This document shows positions 36,639 through 45,832 of a DNA stretch of 64,000 bases, piece by piece. The notes beneath the pieces were generated by a model. It was not told the origin of the DNA. It worked only from the letters and a program-made list of their open reading frames with translations, and did no database searches. Source of the DNA: JAUVKA01 sp964465145. Lineage in GTDB: Bacteria > Bacteroidota > Bacteroidia > Bacteroidales > UBA12481. The DNA lies in NCBI GenBank assembly GCA_964465145.1, contig CAYXJR010000001.1, positions 75,494 to 139,493 on the forward strand, read 5' to 3'. How positions within the stretch are numbered: position 1 is the stretch's first letter; the number at the start of each line of letters is the position of its first letter. The translations under genes and the position numbers were made by a program.

Positions 36639-37943
36639 ATGAAAAACCTACTATTCTTTCTCTTGCTGATATTTATCGCCTCCTGCACCCCTGACAAACC
36701 CAACATAATAATCTTCTTCACTGATGATCAGGGTTATGCTGATGTAGGCTGTTTTGGAGCGGAGGGCTTTGAAACTCCGAATTTTGATCGGCTGGCTTCT
36801 GATGGAATAAAGTTTACAAACTTTTATGTACCGGCCACCGTTTGTACACCATCAAGAGCAGGCCTGTTGACTGGCAGATATCCCATCAGATGTGGCCTCC
36901 ATGTTGCCGTACTCTTCCCATATTCGGAAAACGGCCTTTCCCCTGATGAATTCACCATGGCGGAGATGCTGAAAGATAGCGGCTACAAGACAATCTGCAT
37001 TGGAAAATGGCACCTCGGGCACAAGGAAAGATTTATGCCTAATAATCAGGGGTTTGACGAGTTCTTTGGAGTTCCATACTCAAACGATATGGATAACTAT
37101 TATTACAAAAATATTGATTTTCAGTCGCCTCCACTACCCCTGTACCGCAACAGGGAGCTGGTTGAAAGCGGCCCCGATCAAAATTACCTTACCAAAATTT
37201 ACACCGAAGAAGCAATCCGGCAGATCAGGGACAGGGGAGATAGGCCATTTTTCATTTACCTGGCACATAATATGCCTCATTTACCCCTGCACGCCTCACC
37301 AGCCTTTAAAGGGAAAAGCCAAAAAGGGCTTTCTGGTGATGTGATCATGGAACTGGATTGGAGTGCAGGTGAGATAGTAAAAACTCTTAAAGAAGAAGGC
37401 ATCTACGAGAATACAATTTTCATTTTTGCATCTGATAACGGCCCAAGGGTTGGTTCAGCAAAACCTTTAAGAGGTAAAAAAGCCGAAACCTGGGATGGAG
37501 GACAGCGTGTACCAGGAATCATCACCTGGCCAGGTAAAATTCCAGCCGGAATTGTCAGCGATCAATTCGTTTGCACAATGGATTTATTCCCTACCCTGGC
37601 AAAACTATCAGGGTCGAAAATTCCCGATAACCTGATGATGGATGGAGTTGATATCAGCGATTTCATTAAAAATCCTGAAACCACAGAAATTCCTGATCGC
37701 CCATTTTATTTTTATGCCAGGAATGGGAAGCCCGAAGCTGTCAGGCTCGGGAAATGGAAGCTTCACATAGAAAAAACCATCGGATGGAATTTAATAGATA
37801 GTGGTGAATTCCCGGTATCACTTTATAATCTTGAAACAGATATCGGGGAACAGAACAATCTCGCTGGTGAGCACCCTGAGATAGTTGAAAAACTTAAAAA
37901 GATGATTGAGGAATTTAATGAAAAAATGACGAATGACAAATGA
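36639..37943 (+). CDS. S1-type sulfatase lipoprotein (formylglycine-dependent)
   Basis: Start at ATG 36639, giving lipobox FIASC (Cys16). The upstream frame translates a heptamer array. 434 residues. Metal-binding aspartates in FFTDDQGYAD (residues 29-30) and the formylglycine site VCTPSRAGLLTG (Cys69) are intact, with IGKWHLGH, FASDNGPRVGS and RGKKAETWDGGQRVPGIITWPG completing the alkaline-phosphatase fold. A maturase (anSME or FGE) must modify Cys69; none is in the window. It probably desulfates a glycan. Heptamer arrays sit at both ends of the gene, and the downstream one supplies the stop. Confidence 0.93.
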   Translation: MKNLLFFLLLIFIASCTPDKPNIIIFFTDDQGYADVGCFGAEGFETPNFDRLASDGIKFTNFYVPATVCTPSRAGLLTGRYPIRCGLHVAVLFPYSENGLSPDEFTMAEMLKDSGYKTICIGKWHLGHKERFMPNNQGFDEFFGVPYSNDMDNYYYKNIDFQSPPLPLYRNRELVESGPDQNYLTKIYTEEAIRQIRDRGDRPFFIYLAHNMPHLPLHASPAFKGKSQKGLSGDVIMELDWSAGEIVKTLKEEGIYENTIFIFASDNGPRVGSAKPLRGKKAETWDGGQRVPGIITWPGKIPAGIVSDQFVCTMDLFPTLAKLSGSKIPDNLMMDGVDISDFIKNPETTEIPDRPFYFYARNGKPEAVRLGKWKLHIEKTIGWNLIDSGEFPVSLYNLETDIGEQNNLAGEHPEIVEKLKKMIEEFNEKMTNDK

Positions 37944-37946
37944 CGG
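37926..37946. repeat. Heptamer array, 3 units (ATGACRR), overlapping the sulfatase stop
   Basis: Units ATGACGA, ATGACAA, ATGACGG of the RTGACRR family. The TGA at 37941-37943 is the sulfatase stop. Confidence 0.75.
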
Positions 37947-38168
37947 GTGGCCCAACTCACAGCCTGCAGTACCCACAAGCCCAACATAGTCCTTATTTAT
38001 GCAGATGACCTTGGCATTGAAAGTATTGAGATTATTGATTTTACAGGCAGAACCATTAATTTTAGTGGAACCTTAACTATTGACATGAGCAACTTTACAA
38101 AAGGAATATATTTCGTGAAAATCGAGACCATGGATGGAATAATCACAAATAAGATAGTACTACAGTAA
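37947..38168 (+). pseudogene. Deletion fusion of a sulfatase N-terminus to a T9SS sorting tail
   Basis: 73 codons from GTG. The first ~23 residues (LTACSTHKPNIVLIYADDLG) are a lipobox and sulfatase start. The remaining 50 (IESIEIIDFTGRTINFSGTL... FTKGIYFVKIETMDG... NKIVLQ) are a type IX secretion system C-terminal sorting domain. The join at about 38014 leaves out the whole catalytic domain. Most probably a deletion scar between two genes, or within one gene that had a sorting tail. Confidence 0.75.
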
Positions 38169-38220
38169 AAAAGGGACGTGGGGACCAAGGGACTGGGAAC
38201 AAAATAGATAAAAATAAAGG

Positions 38221-38442
38221 TTACAACTCATGAGTCACGATATCCAATATCCAATATCTAACATCCAACAACATAATTTTTTGAGTCACCTCGGCGAAGC
38301 GGAGACCCTGTCCTTTGGCACTTTGCAAGGGAATAAACCTGAACTTGCCTGATCTGTCACGTTTAGAAATAAACCCCACAAAACCATCACACAGCTTACA
38401 AATCCCATCGAAGAGAATAATGCTATTTTCTTGTTTATTCAT
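38221..38442 (-). pseudogene. Truncated DCC-family (DUF393) thiol-disulfide oxidoreductase
   Basis: The first ~46 residues (SIILFDGICKLCDGFVGFISKRDRSGKFRFIPLQSAKGQ) are the N-terminus of the DCC family, with the CxxC in CKLC. Intact members have about 130 residues. The remaining ~28 residues translate unrelated sequence and the ATATCCA heptamer array. The 3' two-thirds of the gene is missing. Confidence 0.8.
38240..38267. repeat. Heptamer array, 4 units (ATATCCA)
   Basis: ATATCCA, ATATCCA, ATATCTA, ACATCCA. It is located where the truncated DUF393 gene is cut off. Similar words, less regular, occur near 33893-33914 and 41125-41150. Confidence 0.75.
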
Positions 38443-38528
38443 TTCTGGAAGTTAGACAAGCCAGCGAGAGAAAAGTTTTATAATCCTTCATACCTAACTC
38501 TTTTCACTTAACACCTACTTTTGCGATC

Positions 38529-38549
38529 TGCCTTTTGCCTTTTGTCCTA
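38529..38549. repeat. Heptamer array, 3 units (TGCCTTT)
   Basis: TGCCTTT, TGCCTTT, TGTCCTA in the space between the DUF393 remnant and the ABC permease gene. The reverse complement is the AGGCAGA/GGCAAA word of 47627 and 49063. Confidence 0.65.
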
Positions 38550-38606
38550 ATCTTGTAACATCCACCCCCCCTTGTCGTCTGATTAGAGTATCTGAACCTA
38601 ATTGTT

Positions 38607-41030
38607 ATGCTATTTTCACTCATCAAACACAGCCTGAGAGCCTTCAAAAGACAGAAGGCCTATATGGCTATAAATATTATTGGATTGGCCATTGGGATTG
38701 CCAGCAGTGTGATGATCACCCTTTATGTAATCCACGAAATGAGCTACGATAATTTCAACGAAAAAAAGGATCGCATACATCGTATTAATCTTGTGGCTAA
38801 TATCGGAGGCCAGGGTGGGAACATCTGGGCAACAGCTTCAGTAACCGGGCCTACAGTTGCAGAAGAATTTCCGGAAGTCGAATCATTCCTGCGAATAGCA
38901 CCAGCAGGTGGATCAGTGATAAAAATTGAAAATAACAGTTTTATCGAAGACAATAGAATTGAGGCTGACTCAACCTTTTTTGATTTTTTCTCTGTACCGC
39001 TTCTGCATGGAGATCCGAAAAATGTATTAAATGCACCCTATGTCGCTGTTTTATCGGAAACTGCAGCTCAGAAATATTATGGAGATAAGGATCCTGTAGG
39101 ACAAACTTTTGTTATTGGAGGAGACACAACTCTGTTCACGGTGACAGGCGTCATGGAAGATATTCCTGAAAACTGCCATTTTAAAGCTCATATGATTACC
39201 TCATTTATGACCAATCCAGGCTCGCGTAATCCTGTTTGGATGAGTAATAATCGTGCCACCTATGTCCTTCTTGCTCCCAATACACTGGCTTCTTCTGTAA
39301 ACGAAAAATTTCCTGCACTGATTGAAAAATATATCGGGCCTGAGGTTCAACAATTTCTGGGTATTAGTTTGCAGGATTTTTTAGACCAGGGCAACAATTA
39401 TGGATACTACCTTCAGCCTCTGACTAAAATTCACCTCGACACCTCTGTTGAGAATTTATTCATGCCGGCCAAGGATCCAAAATCACTTTACATTTTTGCT
39501 AGTATAGCTCTGTTAATCATCATTATAGCAGGAATAAACTATATGAATCTATCTACCGCCCAGGCATCCAGACGGGCCCGGGAAGTGGGGATAAAAAAAG
39601 TTATCGGATCCACCAAAGGGGCACTGATAAGACAATTTCTTTCTGAGTCGCTTATCCTGTCCCTGGCAGCTTTAGTCCTGGCTATTATAATTATTGAATT
39701 AGCACTACCCTATTTTAATGATCTGTTGCAACTGCAATTAGATCTACAATATTTCCGCTTTTGGTATATTTTACCCGGACTAATAATTCTGTCCTTATTT
39801 ATCGGTTTGATTTCCGGACTATATCCTGCCTTTTACCTATCTAAGTTCCGGCCTATTGTTGTACTGAAAGGTTCTGTTCAATCTGGCATGAAAAACGGAA
39901 GACTCAGAAAGGTACTGGTGGTGTTTCAGTTTGCTGTATCAATTATGCTGATAGTAGGAACTATAGTAATGTATAAGCAGGTAAATTATATGCTTCATAA
40001 AGACCTTGGATTTAATAAGGAACAGCTCCTGGTGGTTTCCAGTGTCGGATCCCTTGGTAATCAGGAGGCCAGCTTTAAAGAAGTAGCAAAAGATGTTCCC
40101 GGAGTGAAATCCATGTCATTATCCACGACTGTTCCGGGAAGGAACAACAATAATAACGGTTATATGCTTGAGGGACGGGATGCTGAAACCTTCCTTATGT
40201 ATACCAATTGGGCTGATTATGATTTCCTTGAAACCTATGAAATGGAGATAAATGCAGGCCGGTTTTTCGAAGAGGAGCGTGGTACTGATGTGGAGGCCTG
40301 TATCGTTAATCAGTCGGCTGTGGATGCCTTTAACCTTGACGATCCATTAAACCAACGATTCATTGTGCCTGGCAATCAGCCTGATAATAATGATTATACA
40401 CCGATCATTGGTGTTGTTAAAAATTTTCATCACGAATCTTTACACAGGCCTGTTGAACCTTATATTATAAGATTCAGAACAGAGGGGTTCCAGTTCGGTT
40501 TTGCCACATTCAGGGTTGAACGTGAAAATTTACAGGAGACAATTGATGGTATTGAAAAGGTTTGGAAAGATTTTACCGGGAATGATCCCATGCAGTATTT
40601 CTTTGTTGATGAGGATTTCGACAGGCTTCACCGTGAAGAAAAACAAAATGCCCAATTGGCTGTTGTATTCAGCATCCTGGCTATTTTAATTGCTACTCTT
40701 GGTCTGTTAGGGATGACCTCCTACTCACTGGCCCAGCGGACCCGTGAAATTGGCCTACGGAGAACCATGGGGGCCACAGTGTCACAAATCTATCTGATGA
40801 TCTCAAAAGAGATCTCCTTACTGGTAGGAATCGCTACTGTTATCGCCTGGATAGTTATTTTCTTCTTTACTAAAAACTGGCTCCAAAACTTCTACTACAG
40901 GATAGACCTGAACCCCCTCGATTTCCTGACAGGATTCTTTATCGCTCTAGTGATTGCAGTCGTTACAATTAGCTACAGGACACTGAAAGCAGCAAACGCC
41001 AATCCGTCTGAGTCGTTGAAATGTGAGTAA
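38607..41030 (+). CDS. ABC transporter permease, FtsX/MacB-like (two-repeat)
   Basis: 807 residues. TM1 lies at ~20-40 (AYMAINIIGLAIGIASSVMITLYVI), a large periplasmic MacB-type core domain follows (~45-280), then three TM helices with ARREVGIKKVIGST-like sequence (SRRAREVGIKKVIGSTKGALIRQF), a second periplasmic domain, and a second TM set with QRTREIGLRRTMGATVSQIY. This is the eight-helix layout of Bacteroidota FtsX-like permeases, working with a separate ATPase that is not in the window. These mostly serve lipoprotein or peptide export and stress response. Cargo unknown. Confidence 0.9.
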   Translation: MLFSLIKHSLRAFKRQKAYMAINIIGLAIGIASSVMITLYVIHEMSYDNFNEKKDRIHRINLVANIGGQGGNIWATASVTGPTVAEEFPEVESFLRIAPAGGSVIKIENNSFIEDNRIEADSTFFDFFSVPLLHGDPKNVLNAPYVAVLSETAAQKYYGDKDPVGQTFVIGGDTTLFTVTGVMEDIPENCHFKAHMITSFMTNPGSRNPVWMSNNRATYVLLAPNTLASSVNEKFPALIEKYIGPEVQQFLGISLQDFLDQGNNYGYYLQPLTKIHLDTSVENLFMPAKDPKSLYIFASIALLIIIIAGINYMNLSTAQASRRAREVGIKKVIGSTKGALIRQFLSESLILSLAALVLAIIIIELALPYFNDLLQLQLDLQYFRFWYILPGLIILSLFIGLISGLYPAFYLSKFRPIVVLKGSVQSGMKNGRLRKVLVVFQFAVSIMLIVGTIVMYKQVNYMLHKDLGFNKEQLLVVSSVGSLGNQEASFKEVAKDVPGVKSMSLSTTVPGRNNNNNGYMLEGRDAETFLMYTNWADYDFLETYEMEINAGRFFEEERGTDVEACIVNQSAVDAFNLDDPLNQRFIVPGNQPDNNDYTPIIGVVKNFHHESLHRPVEPYIIRFRTEGFQFGFATFRVERENLQETIDGIEKVWKDFTGNDPMQYFFVDEDFDRLHREEKQNAQLAVVFSILAILIATLGLLGMTSYSLAQRTREIGLRRTMGATVSQIYLMISKEISLLVGIATVIAWIVIFFFTKNWLQNFYYRIDLNPLDFLTGFFIALVIAVVTISYRTLKAANANPSESLKCE

Positions 41031-41190
41031 TATGTGCTGGATCAGTTTTCTCTGATATCATATGCCATCAATACATCTACCAGCGAGGCATAGCCGGGCG
41101 AAATAAACCTGAATTAACCCTCTTCAACATCAAATATCCAGCATCTTACATCCATTTTTTTATCTTTATCCCCAGCTAAATCCAATATGC

Positions 41191-41603
41191 ATGACGAATA
41201 ATTCTCAAAAAGGCATCATTGCCCTGCTGTTTGTCGGGGTATTGATGGGGGCCCTGGATATATCTATATTCTTGCGCTTTTCATCTTTGCCATGGGATCC
41301 CTGATTGTTTCCCTGGCAAATAATTTTGATCTGATAATTATTGGCAGAGCTATACAGGGATTTGGAGCGAGTGGGATTTTTCCTGTGGCTTCCGCCCTGG
41401 TCGGGGATCTCTTCCCCCTTGAGAAAAGGGGCCGGATTTTGGGCCTGATAGGGGCGGTATTGCATTGCTTGGGTGCGGCATTTATAGGATTGATACTAAT
41501 GTCCCTGCCCGAGGCAAATGGTTTTAAATTGATTTTTATTGGTGTTTCAGCCCTGATACTAATCATGTTTTTCTTATCCTTTGGAATAAAAAATCGGGCT
41601 TAA
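41191..41603 (+). pseudogene. MFS drug-transporter gene with an internal deletion
   Basis: ATG 41191 opens MTNNSQKGIIALLFVGVLMGALDI, the first TM of a drug/H+ antiporter-type MFS protein. From about 41262 a different frame carries ILALFIFAMGSLIVSLANNFDLIIIGRAIQGFGASGIFPVASALVGDLFP and ends at 41603. The segment encoding TM1's end and TM2 is missing, and the protein stops after about 4 TM segments compared with the usual 12-14. A decayed gene. Confidence 0.8.
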
Positions 41604-41696
41604 GAAGGGGTTGCGTGATGCGGGGACTTCTAACCTTCTTACTCATAACTCATACTCATACTTAAGCCTCTAGCCCTAAGTGTTAAGCCTCAAGTC

Positions 41697-43829
41697 TTAG
41701 CCGATCGGGAGATGAGGATAGACCAGCGGCGGGGCGTTGAGCCAGCCGGAGATAGCTTTCGGGGAGGGTGATTCCGGGCCCGGCCTCCAGACAGCCAGCT
41801 TGATATCATGCAGTCCCTGATCCATATACTCCGGTAAAGGGCCGAATATTGAATTGTCACCGGGCTTTGACAAATCCGGCAGTTCATATTCGTGCCAGTG
41901 GCAATATGCCGCGCTTCTCATACCAGAAAGCCTTAGTTCACCCGGAACAAAATCGTAACCATGAAGACCGTTGTGGACAATATTTATTCCGCCGGATTCC
42001 TGGTTTTCGGTTAGTTGCATCCAGCTCCCATGAGAGTGCTCCTGCCCATCGGCTTTCCTGCATATTGTTCCCCCGGGAATCTCGCAGGTACAGGTATTTA
42101 ATTCAGGATCAAGGGGAATCACCAGCTTCAGCCTTTTATGTTCTTCGTGCCAGTTGACCCTGATACGGTACTCAGCAACCGGCCATCCTGAATAGCTGAT
42201 CTGATGCAGGATTATATTACTCGAGCCGAATATCCATTCCGATTCCTGGATGGTCCGGATTTCTCCGTACGAGATGATCCTTTTTGAATCCTTAACCTCA
42301 CGGAACTCACCGATTTCCACATCCCACATCCAGGTATCGGTACCCCATGAGTCGGCCCGGTCGTCCACCACCCTGAACTTAATTCCAAAATCACCTGTGA
42401 TGGATAGCAAAACCGTCTCATCCAGGCTCCTGGCCGGCACAGGATTCAGCCCGTAATGATGAATTCCTTTTTTCAGCTTATCAGCCATAAAAACCACTTT
42501 CCTCCTCCAGCGGTGAAAAGGCAGAAGGGCATCAGCCTGCTCTTCCTGGCAGGGCATCAGGTTTCCTTCCCTGTCGGTTAATACAAGATCCTTCTCTTCA
42601 TCCAAGAATGGGCGGTAATCAGCCATACATTCAAATTCAACAGGGAACCGGGACAATCCTTCCAAAGAATTAAAGATTGTAATAGGGATGTGTGCTTTTA
42701 TTGTCTTTGCCTTCTGGTTGATCCTGGTTACCAGGTCCATATTTACTTCCCGGATATTCTCCATAGCCCGTCCATACAATTCCATTGCATCTTCCTCAGC
42801 CTTACGGGTGCAGGTTCCTGTAAGTATATCATGAAAATCGTTGAACAGGATATCCCGCCAGATACTGGATATTTTATCTGCCCTATCAGTTTTTGTGGTA
42901 TTTCCTTCTGCCCTGATGTTCTCATATTTTGCAAGTTCCTCCATTTGTTCCGCAGCGGCACTGGCCTGTATGGCTTTTCTTTTAAGCCTGGCCATCGATG
43001 TATATGTGCCAGTAAAAACCCTCTGCAGTTCACCCTTAAATACAGGTGCATCAGGGATGAACCGACGCACAGACTCATAAAACCGTTCGGTGGTACTGTG
43101 AATTATTTCCACCCTCTTTTCCTGTAGGATGATATCATCAATAACAGCCAGGTCTTCACGGGCAGCCCCTCCCCCATGGTTGCCCAGCCCCCAGAAAACA
43201 GAGACATCCCTGTTTTCCTGAAGGGCAATATCAATCCCCTTCTGAATATGCTGCCGTATATTATTTCTTTCGGTATGGTAAAATCCCACCTCTATCCGGT
43301 GGGCCGGGATCCGGGTACCGTCAGAGCCCTCCCAGGTATAGATGCTGGCCGGAAGATTAAGTACCTCCTTATCCGGCCTCATATGGATATAAAACTCATA
43401 GCCGTGATCCCTCAACAGGCGGGGCAGTCCCGAAGAGTGGCCGAAAGAATCAAAATTATAGGCTACCCTGGGCTCAGTATCAAAATACTTTTTAAAGAAC
43501 CTTTTTCCCTCCTGGATGTGTTTGATAAGATTTCGTGTTGGAGGGAGGTTTACATCAGGCTGCAGAAACCATCCTCCAGAGATAAACCATCGGCCTTGGG
43601 CTGCCAGGTCCTGTATCTTCCTGAATAGCTGAGGATCATATCGCAGTACCCACTGATACAGTATTGCTTCATTATGATTAAAAATCAATCCCGGGTGCTC
43701 ATAAAGGATCTCAACAGCGTTCCTGAAAGTTGCTATAGCCTCACTGCATCCCTCGGTCCACCGCCATTGCCAAACGGGATCAAGGTGAGCATTGCAGATT
43801 AAGTGGATTTGTGGTTTACCAGTATTCAT
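41697..43829 (-). CDS. GH38 family alpha-mannosidase
   Basis: 710 residues, no signal peptide, so cytosolic. IHLICNAHLDPVWQWRWTEG opens the GH38 domain (zinc ligands H and D). The nucleophile region is VAYNFDSFGHSSGLPRLLRDHGY, followed by HRIEVGF and FWGLGNHGGGA. The C-terminal beta-sandwich region is present, and the total length is short for GH38. It should hydrolyse alpha-mannosides after import. Divergent from the SSS symporter, kinase and isomerase genes, with which it forms a mannose-use cluster. Confidence 0.9.
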   Translation of the reverse strand: MNTGKPQIHLICNAHLDPVWQWRWTEGCSEAIATFRNAVEILYEHPGLIFNHNEAILYQWVLRYDPQLFRKIQDLAAQGRWFISGGWFLQPDVNLPPTRNLIKHIQEGKRFFKKYFDTEPRVAYNFDSFGHSSGLPRLLRDHGYEFYIHMRPDKEVLNLPASIYTWEGSDGTRIPAHRIEVGFYHTERNNIRQHIQKGIDIALQENRDVSVFWGLGNHGGGAAREDLAVIDDIILQEKRVEIIHSTTERFYESVRRFIPDAPVFKGELQRVFTGTYTSMARLKRKAIQASAAAEQMEELAKYENIRAEGNTTKTDRADKISSIWRDILFNDFHDILTGTCTRKAEEDAMELYGRAMENIREVNMDLVTRINQKAKTIKAHIPITIFNSLEGLSRFPVEFECMADYRPFLDEEKDLVLTDREGNLMPCQEEQADALLPFHRWRRKVVFMADKLKKGIHHYGLNPVPARSLDETVLLSITGDFGIKFRVVDDRADSWGTDTWMWDVEIGEFREVKDSKRIISYGEIRTIQESEWIFGSSNIILHQISYSGWPVAEYRIRVNWHEEHKRLKLVIPLDPELNTCTCEIPGGTICRKADGQEHSHGSWMQLTENQESGGINIVHNGLHGYDFVPGELRLSGMRSAAYCHWHEYELPDLSKPGDNSIFGPLPEYMDQGLHDIKLAVWRPGPESPSPKAISGWLNAPPLVYPHLPIG

Positions 43830-43867
43830 GATATATTGGAAGTTTGTTCATCTAAGATATACATTTT

Positions 43868-43939
43868 GGTGGATTGGTGGATCGGTGGATTGGTGGATTG
43901 GTGGATTAGTGGATTAGTGTATTTGTATATTAGTATATT
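43868..43939. repeat. Octamer array, 9 units (GGTGGATT), grading into AT-rich units
   Basis: Nine 8-bp units from GGTGGATT through AGTGGATT and AGTGTATT to AGTATATT fill most of the space between the divergent GH38 and symporter genes. Unit divergence increases steadily towards the symporter. Any promoter for these genes must overlap or abut the array. Confidence 0.9.
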
Positions 43940-43957
43940 TATAATTGATAATTTACC

Positions 43958-45715
43958 ATGGAACTAAACCTGATTGATGCCTCGATAGTTATCTTTTACC
44001 TGGCCGGGGTAGCTCTTCTGGGTTTCTTCATCCAGAAAAAGGCCTCTGCTAACCTCGACAATTATTACCTGGCCGGGCGCAATGTGCCCTGGTGGATGCT
44101 CGGCATTGCCGGCTGTTCAAGCTACATTGATATCGGCGGCACCATGGCTATGGTCGGAGCCTTGTTTTACTTAGGACTGAAATCCGTGTGGATGACCCAT
44201 ATTTTCTGGGGCTGGTTTATGATCGCCGGCTATATGGCTTTCCAGGCAAAATGGATCCGACGGTCGGGGGTAATGACTTTTGCCGAGTGGAACGAAACCC
44301 GCTTTGGCAAGAACCGTGATGCCGAGATGGCCCGACTGGCCTCAGCCATTTTCCTCCTGGTACTGATGATCTTCAACCTGATATACATCGCCGTGGGGAT
44401 AGGGAAATTCGCAGAAGCATTCTTTCCTATCAGCCGCTGGGCGGCTACATTGATAGTTTTCGGGGTGGTTGGCCTTTATGTCACCCTCGCAGGTTTTTAC
44501 GGGGTGATCATTACGGATATGGTACAGACGGTGCTGATCGCTGCCGGGGCAGTCCTGCTAACAGTGATAATATTCACCAATGGAATAGGTACCGGACTGG
44601 CGGAAACCCATCCCGGAGGATGGAGCCAGCTGGCGCCCACCTGGAACCTCTGGGAGGGATTCCAGGAAACGACCCCAGCCAGCTACCAGCATTTCGAACT
44701 TTTCGGCCCCCTGCTGTTTATTGGTTTCGGATGGATGATCTTCAGGGTCCTGGCTGGGCCTAACGTATGGGATTTCCAGTTTTTCCTCAGCGCCCGCAGC
44801 TCACGCGATGCTGCACTGGCAGGCGGTATGTGGACAGTTGGCTATACTATCCGCTGGTTCCTCGGGGTGGCCTTCCTGGTCCTGGGGATTTATTACCTGG
44901 GACCTTCGGCTGGTTTTGATGCTGAAAAAATCATGCCCATGGTACTGATCAACCTGCCGGTAGGGATAGCAGGATTGTTTATGGCGGTATTGCTGGCGGC
45001 ATTAATGTCGACCCTTGATGCAATGATCAACGTCACCAGCAATGTGGTGGTGAATGATTTTATCAAGAGGTATTTTATGAGAAAATTAAGTGAGAAAAAA
45101 ATCATCAGGATCGGTCAATTGGCTTCTGTATTTGCCCTTCTCCTGGGTTTCATTTTCAGCCTGGCCTTCCAGAATATTATCTCTGCCTGGGAGACCATGC
45201 TCTTTATTGTTGTCACTATGATCCTGGTACCGGCCACTCTTCGCTGGCACTGGTGGCGCTATAGCGGGAAAGCTTTCGTTTTCAGCATGATAGGCACAGC
45301 TGCCTTTATCGCTTTTCAAAAGCTCTTCCTGGGCTCCGTAACAGCTACCAACTCATTGGGGATCAATGTCCTGGCCAGCTTAGTAATATCTATCTCCATG
45401 GGACTGATTTTTAAGCCCACTGACAAGGATGTGCTGGTGGCTTTTTACTCCCGGATTAAGCCCTTTGGATTCTGGCGGCCTATACGCCGTGCTGCCGTTG
45501 AACAGGGACTTGTTCCGGCCAATAACCGTGAACCCTTCTGGGATGCTCTGAACGGCCTGATAGTCCCCGTATTCCAGTTTTCCCTTGCCCTGGTACCTTT
45601 CTATATGTTTTTAAGAAACTGGAACAAATTCTGGTTGTGGCTGGGGATAGCAGCGCTGGTTGCCTTTGTACTTTATTTTACCTGGTACAGGAAGCTTCCG
45701 GAGAAGGGAACGTAA
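43958..45715 (+). CDS. Sodium:solute symporter (SSS family)
   Basis: 585 residues with 13-14 hydrophobic segments. The start DASIVIFYLAGVALLGFFIQKKASANLDNYYLAGRNVPWWMLGIAGCSSYIDIGG and LMSTLDAMINVTSNVVVNDFIKRY in the second half fit the SGLT/PutP family. The context (GH38 divergent, PfkB kinase and lyxose/mannose isomerase downstream) suggests sugar uptake, perhaps mannose or a manno-oligosaccharide. The substrate is inferred only. Confidence 0.9.
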   Translation: MELNLIDASIVIFYLAGVALLGFFIQKKASANLDNYYLAGRNVPWWMLGIAGCSSYIDIGGTMAMVGALFYLGLKSVWMTHIFWGWFMIAGYMAFQAKWIRRSGVMTFAEWNETRFGKNRDAEMARLASAIFLLVLMIFNLIYIAVGIGKFAEAFFPISRWAATLIVFGVVGLYVTLAGFYGVIITDMVQTVLIAAGAVLLTVIIFTNGIGTGLAETHPGGWSQLAPTWNLWEGFQETTPASYQHFELFGPLLFIGFGWMIFRVLAGPNVWDFQFFLSARSSRDAALAGGMWTVGYTIRWFLGVAFLVLGIYYLGPSAGFDAEKIMPMVLINLPVGIAGLFMAVLLAALMSTLDAMINVTSNVVVNDFIKRYFMRKLSEKKIIRIGQLASVFALLLGFIFSLAFQNIISAWETMLFIVVTMILVPATLRWHWWRYSGKAFVFSMIGTAAFIAFQKLFLGSVTATNSLGINVLASLVISISMGLIFKPTDKDVLVAFYSRIKPFGFWRPIRRAAVEQGLVPANNREPFWDALNGLIVPVFQFSLALVPFYMFLRNWNKFWLWLGIAALVAFVLYFTWYRKLPEKGT

Positions 45716-45768
45716 GGACCCCTGCTTCCGCAGGGGCAGTCTCCGGGACGGAGGGACGAAAAATCAGT

Positions 45769-45796
45769 CCGTCACTTGTCACTTGTCACTCGTCAC
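45769..45796. repeat. Heptamer array, 4 units (TTGTCAC), reverse complement of the RTGACRR family
   Basis: CCGTCAC, TTGTCAC, TTGTCAC, TCGTCAC between the symporter and the kinase. It is the minus-strand form of the word at 31965, 35257 and 37926. Confidence 0.8.
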
Positions 45797-45832
45797 TATT
45801 TTATCTAATTTTAAACATCTGATAAATCAATC

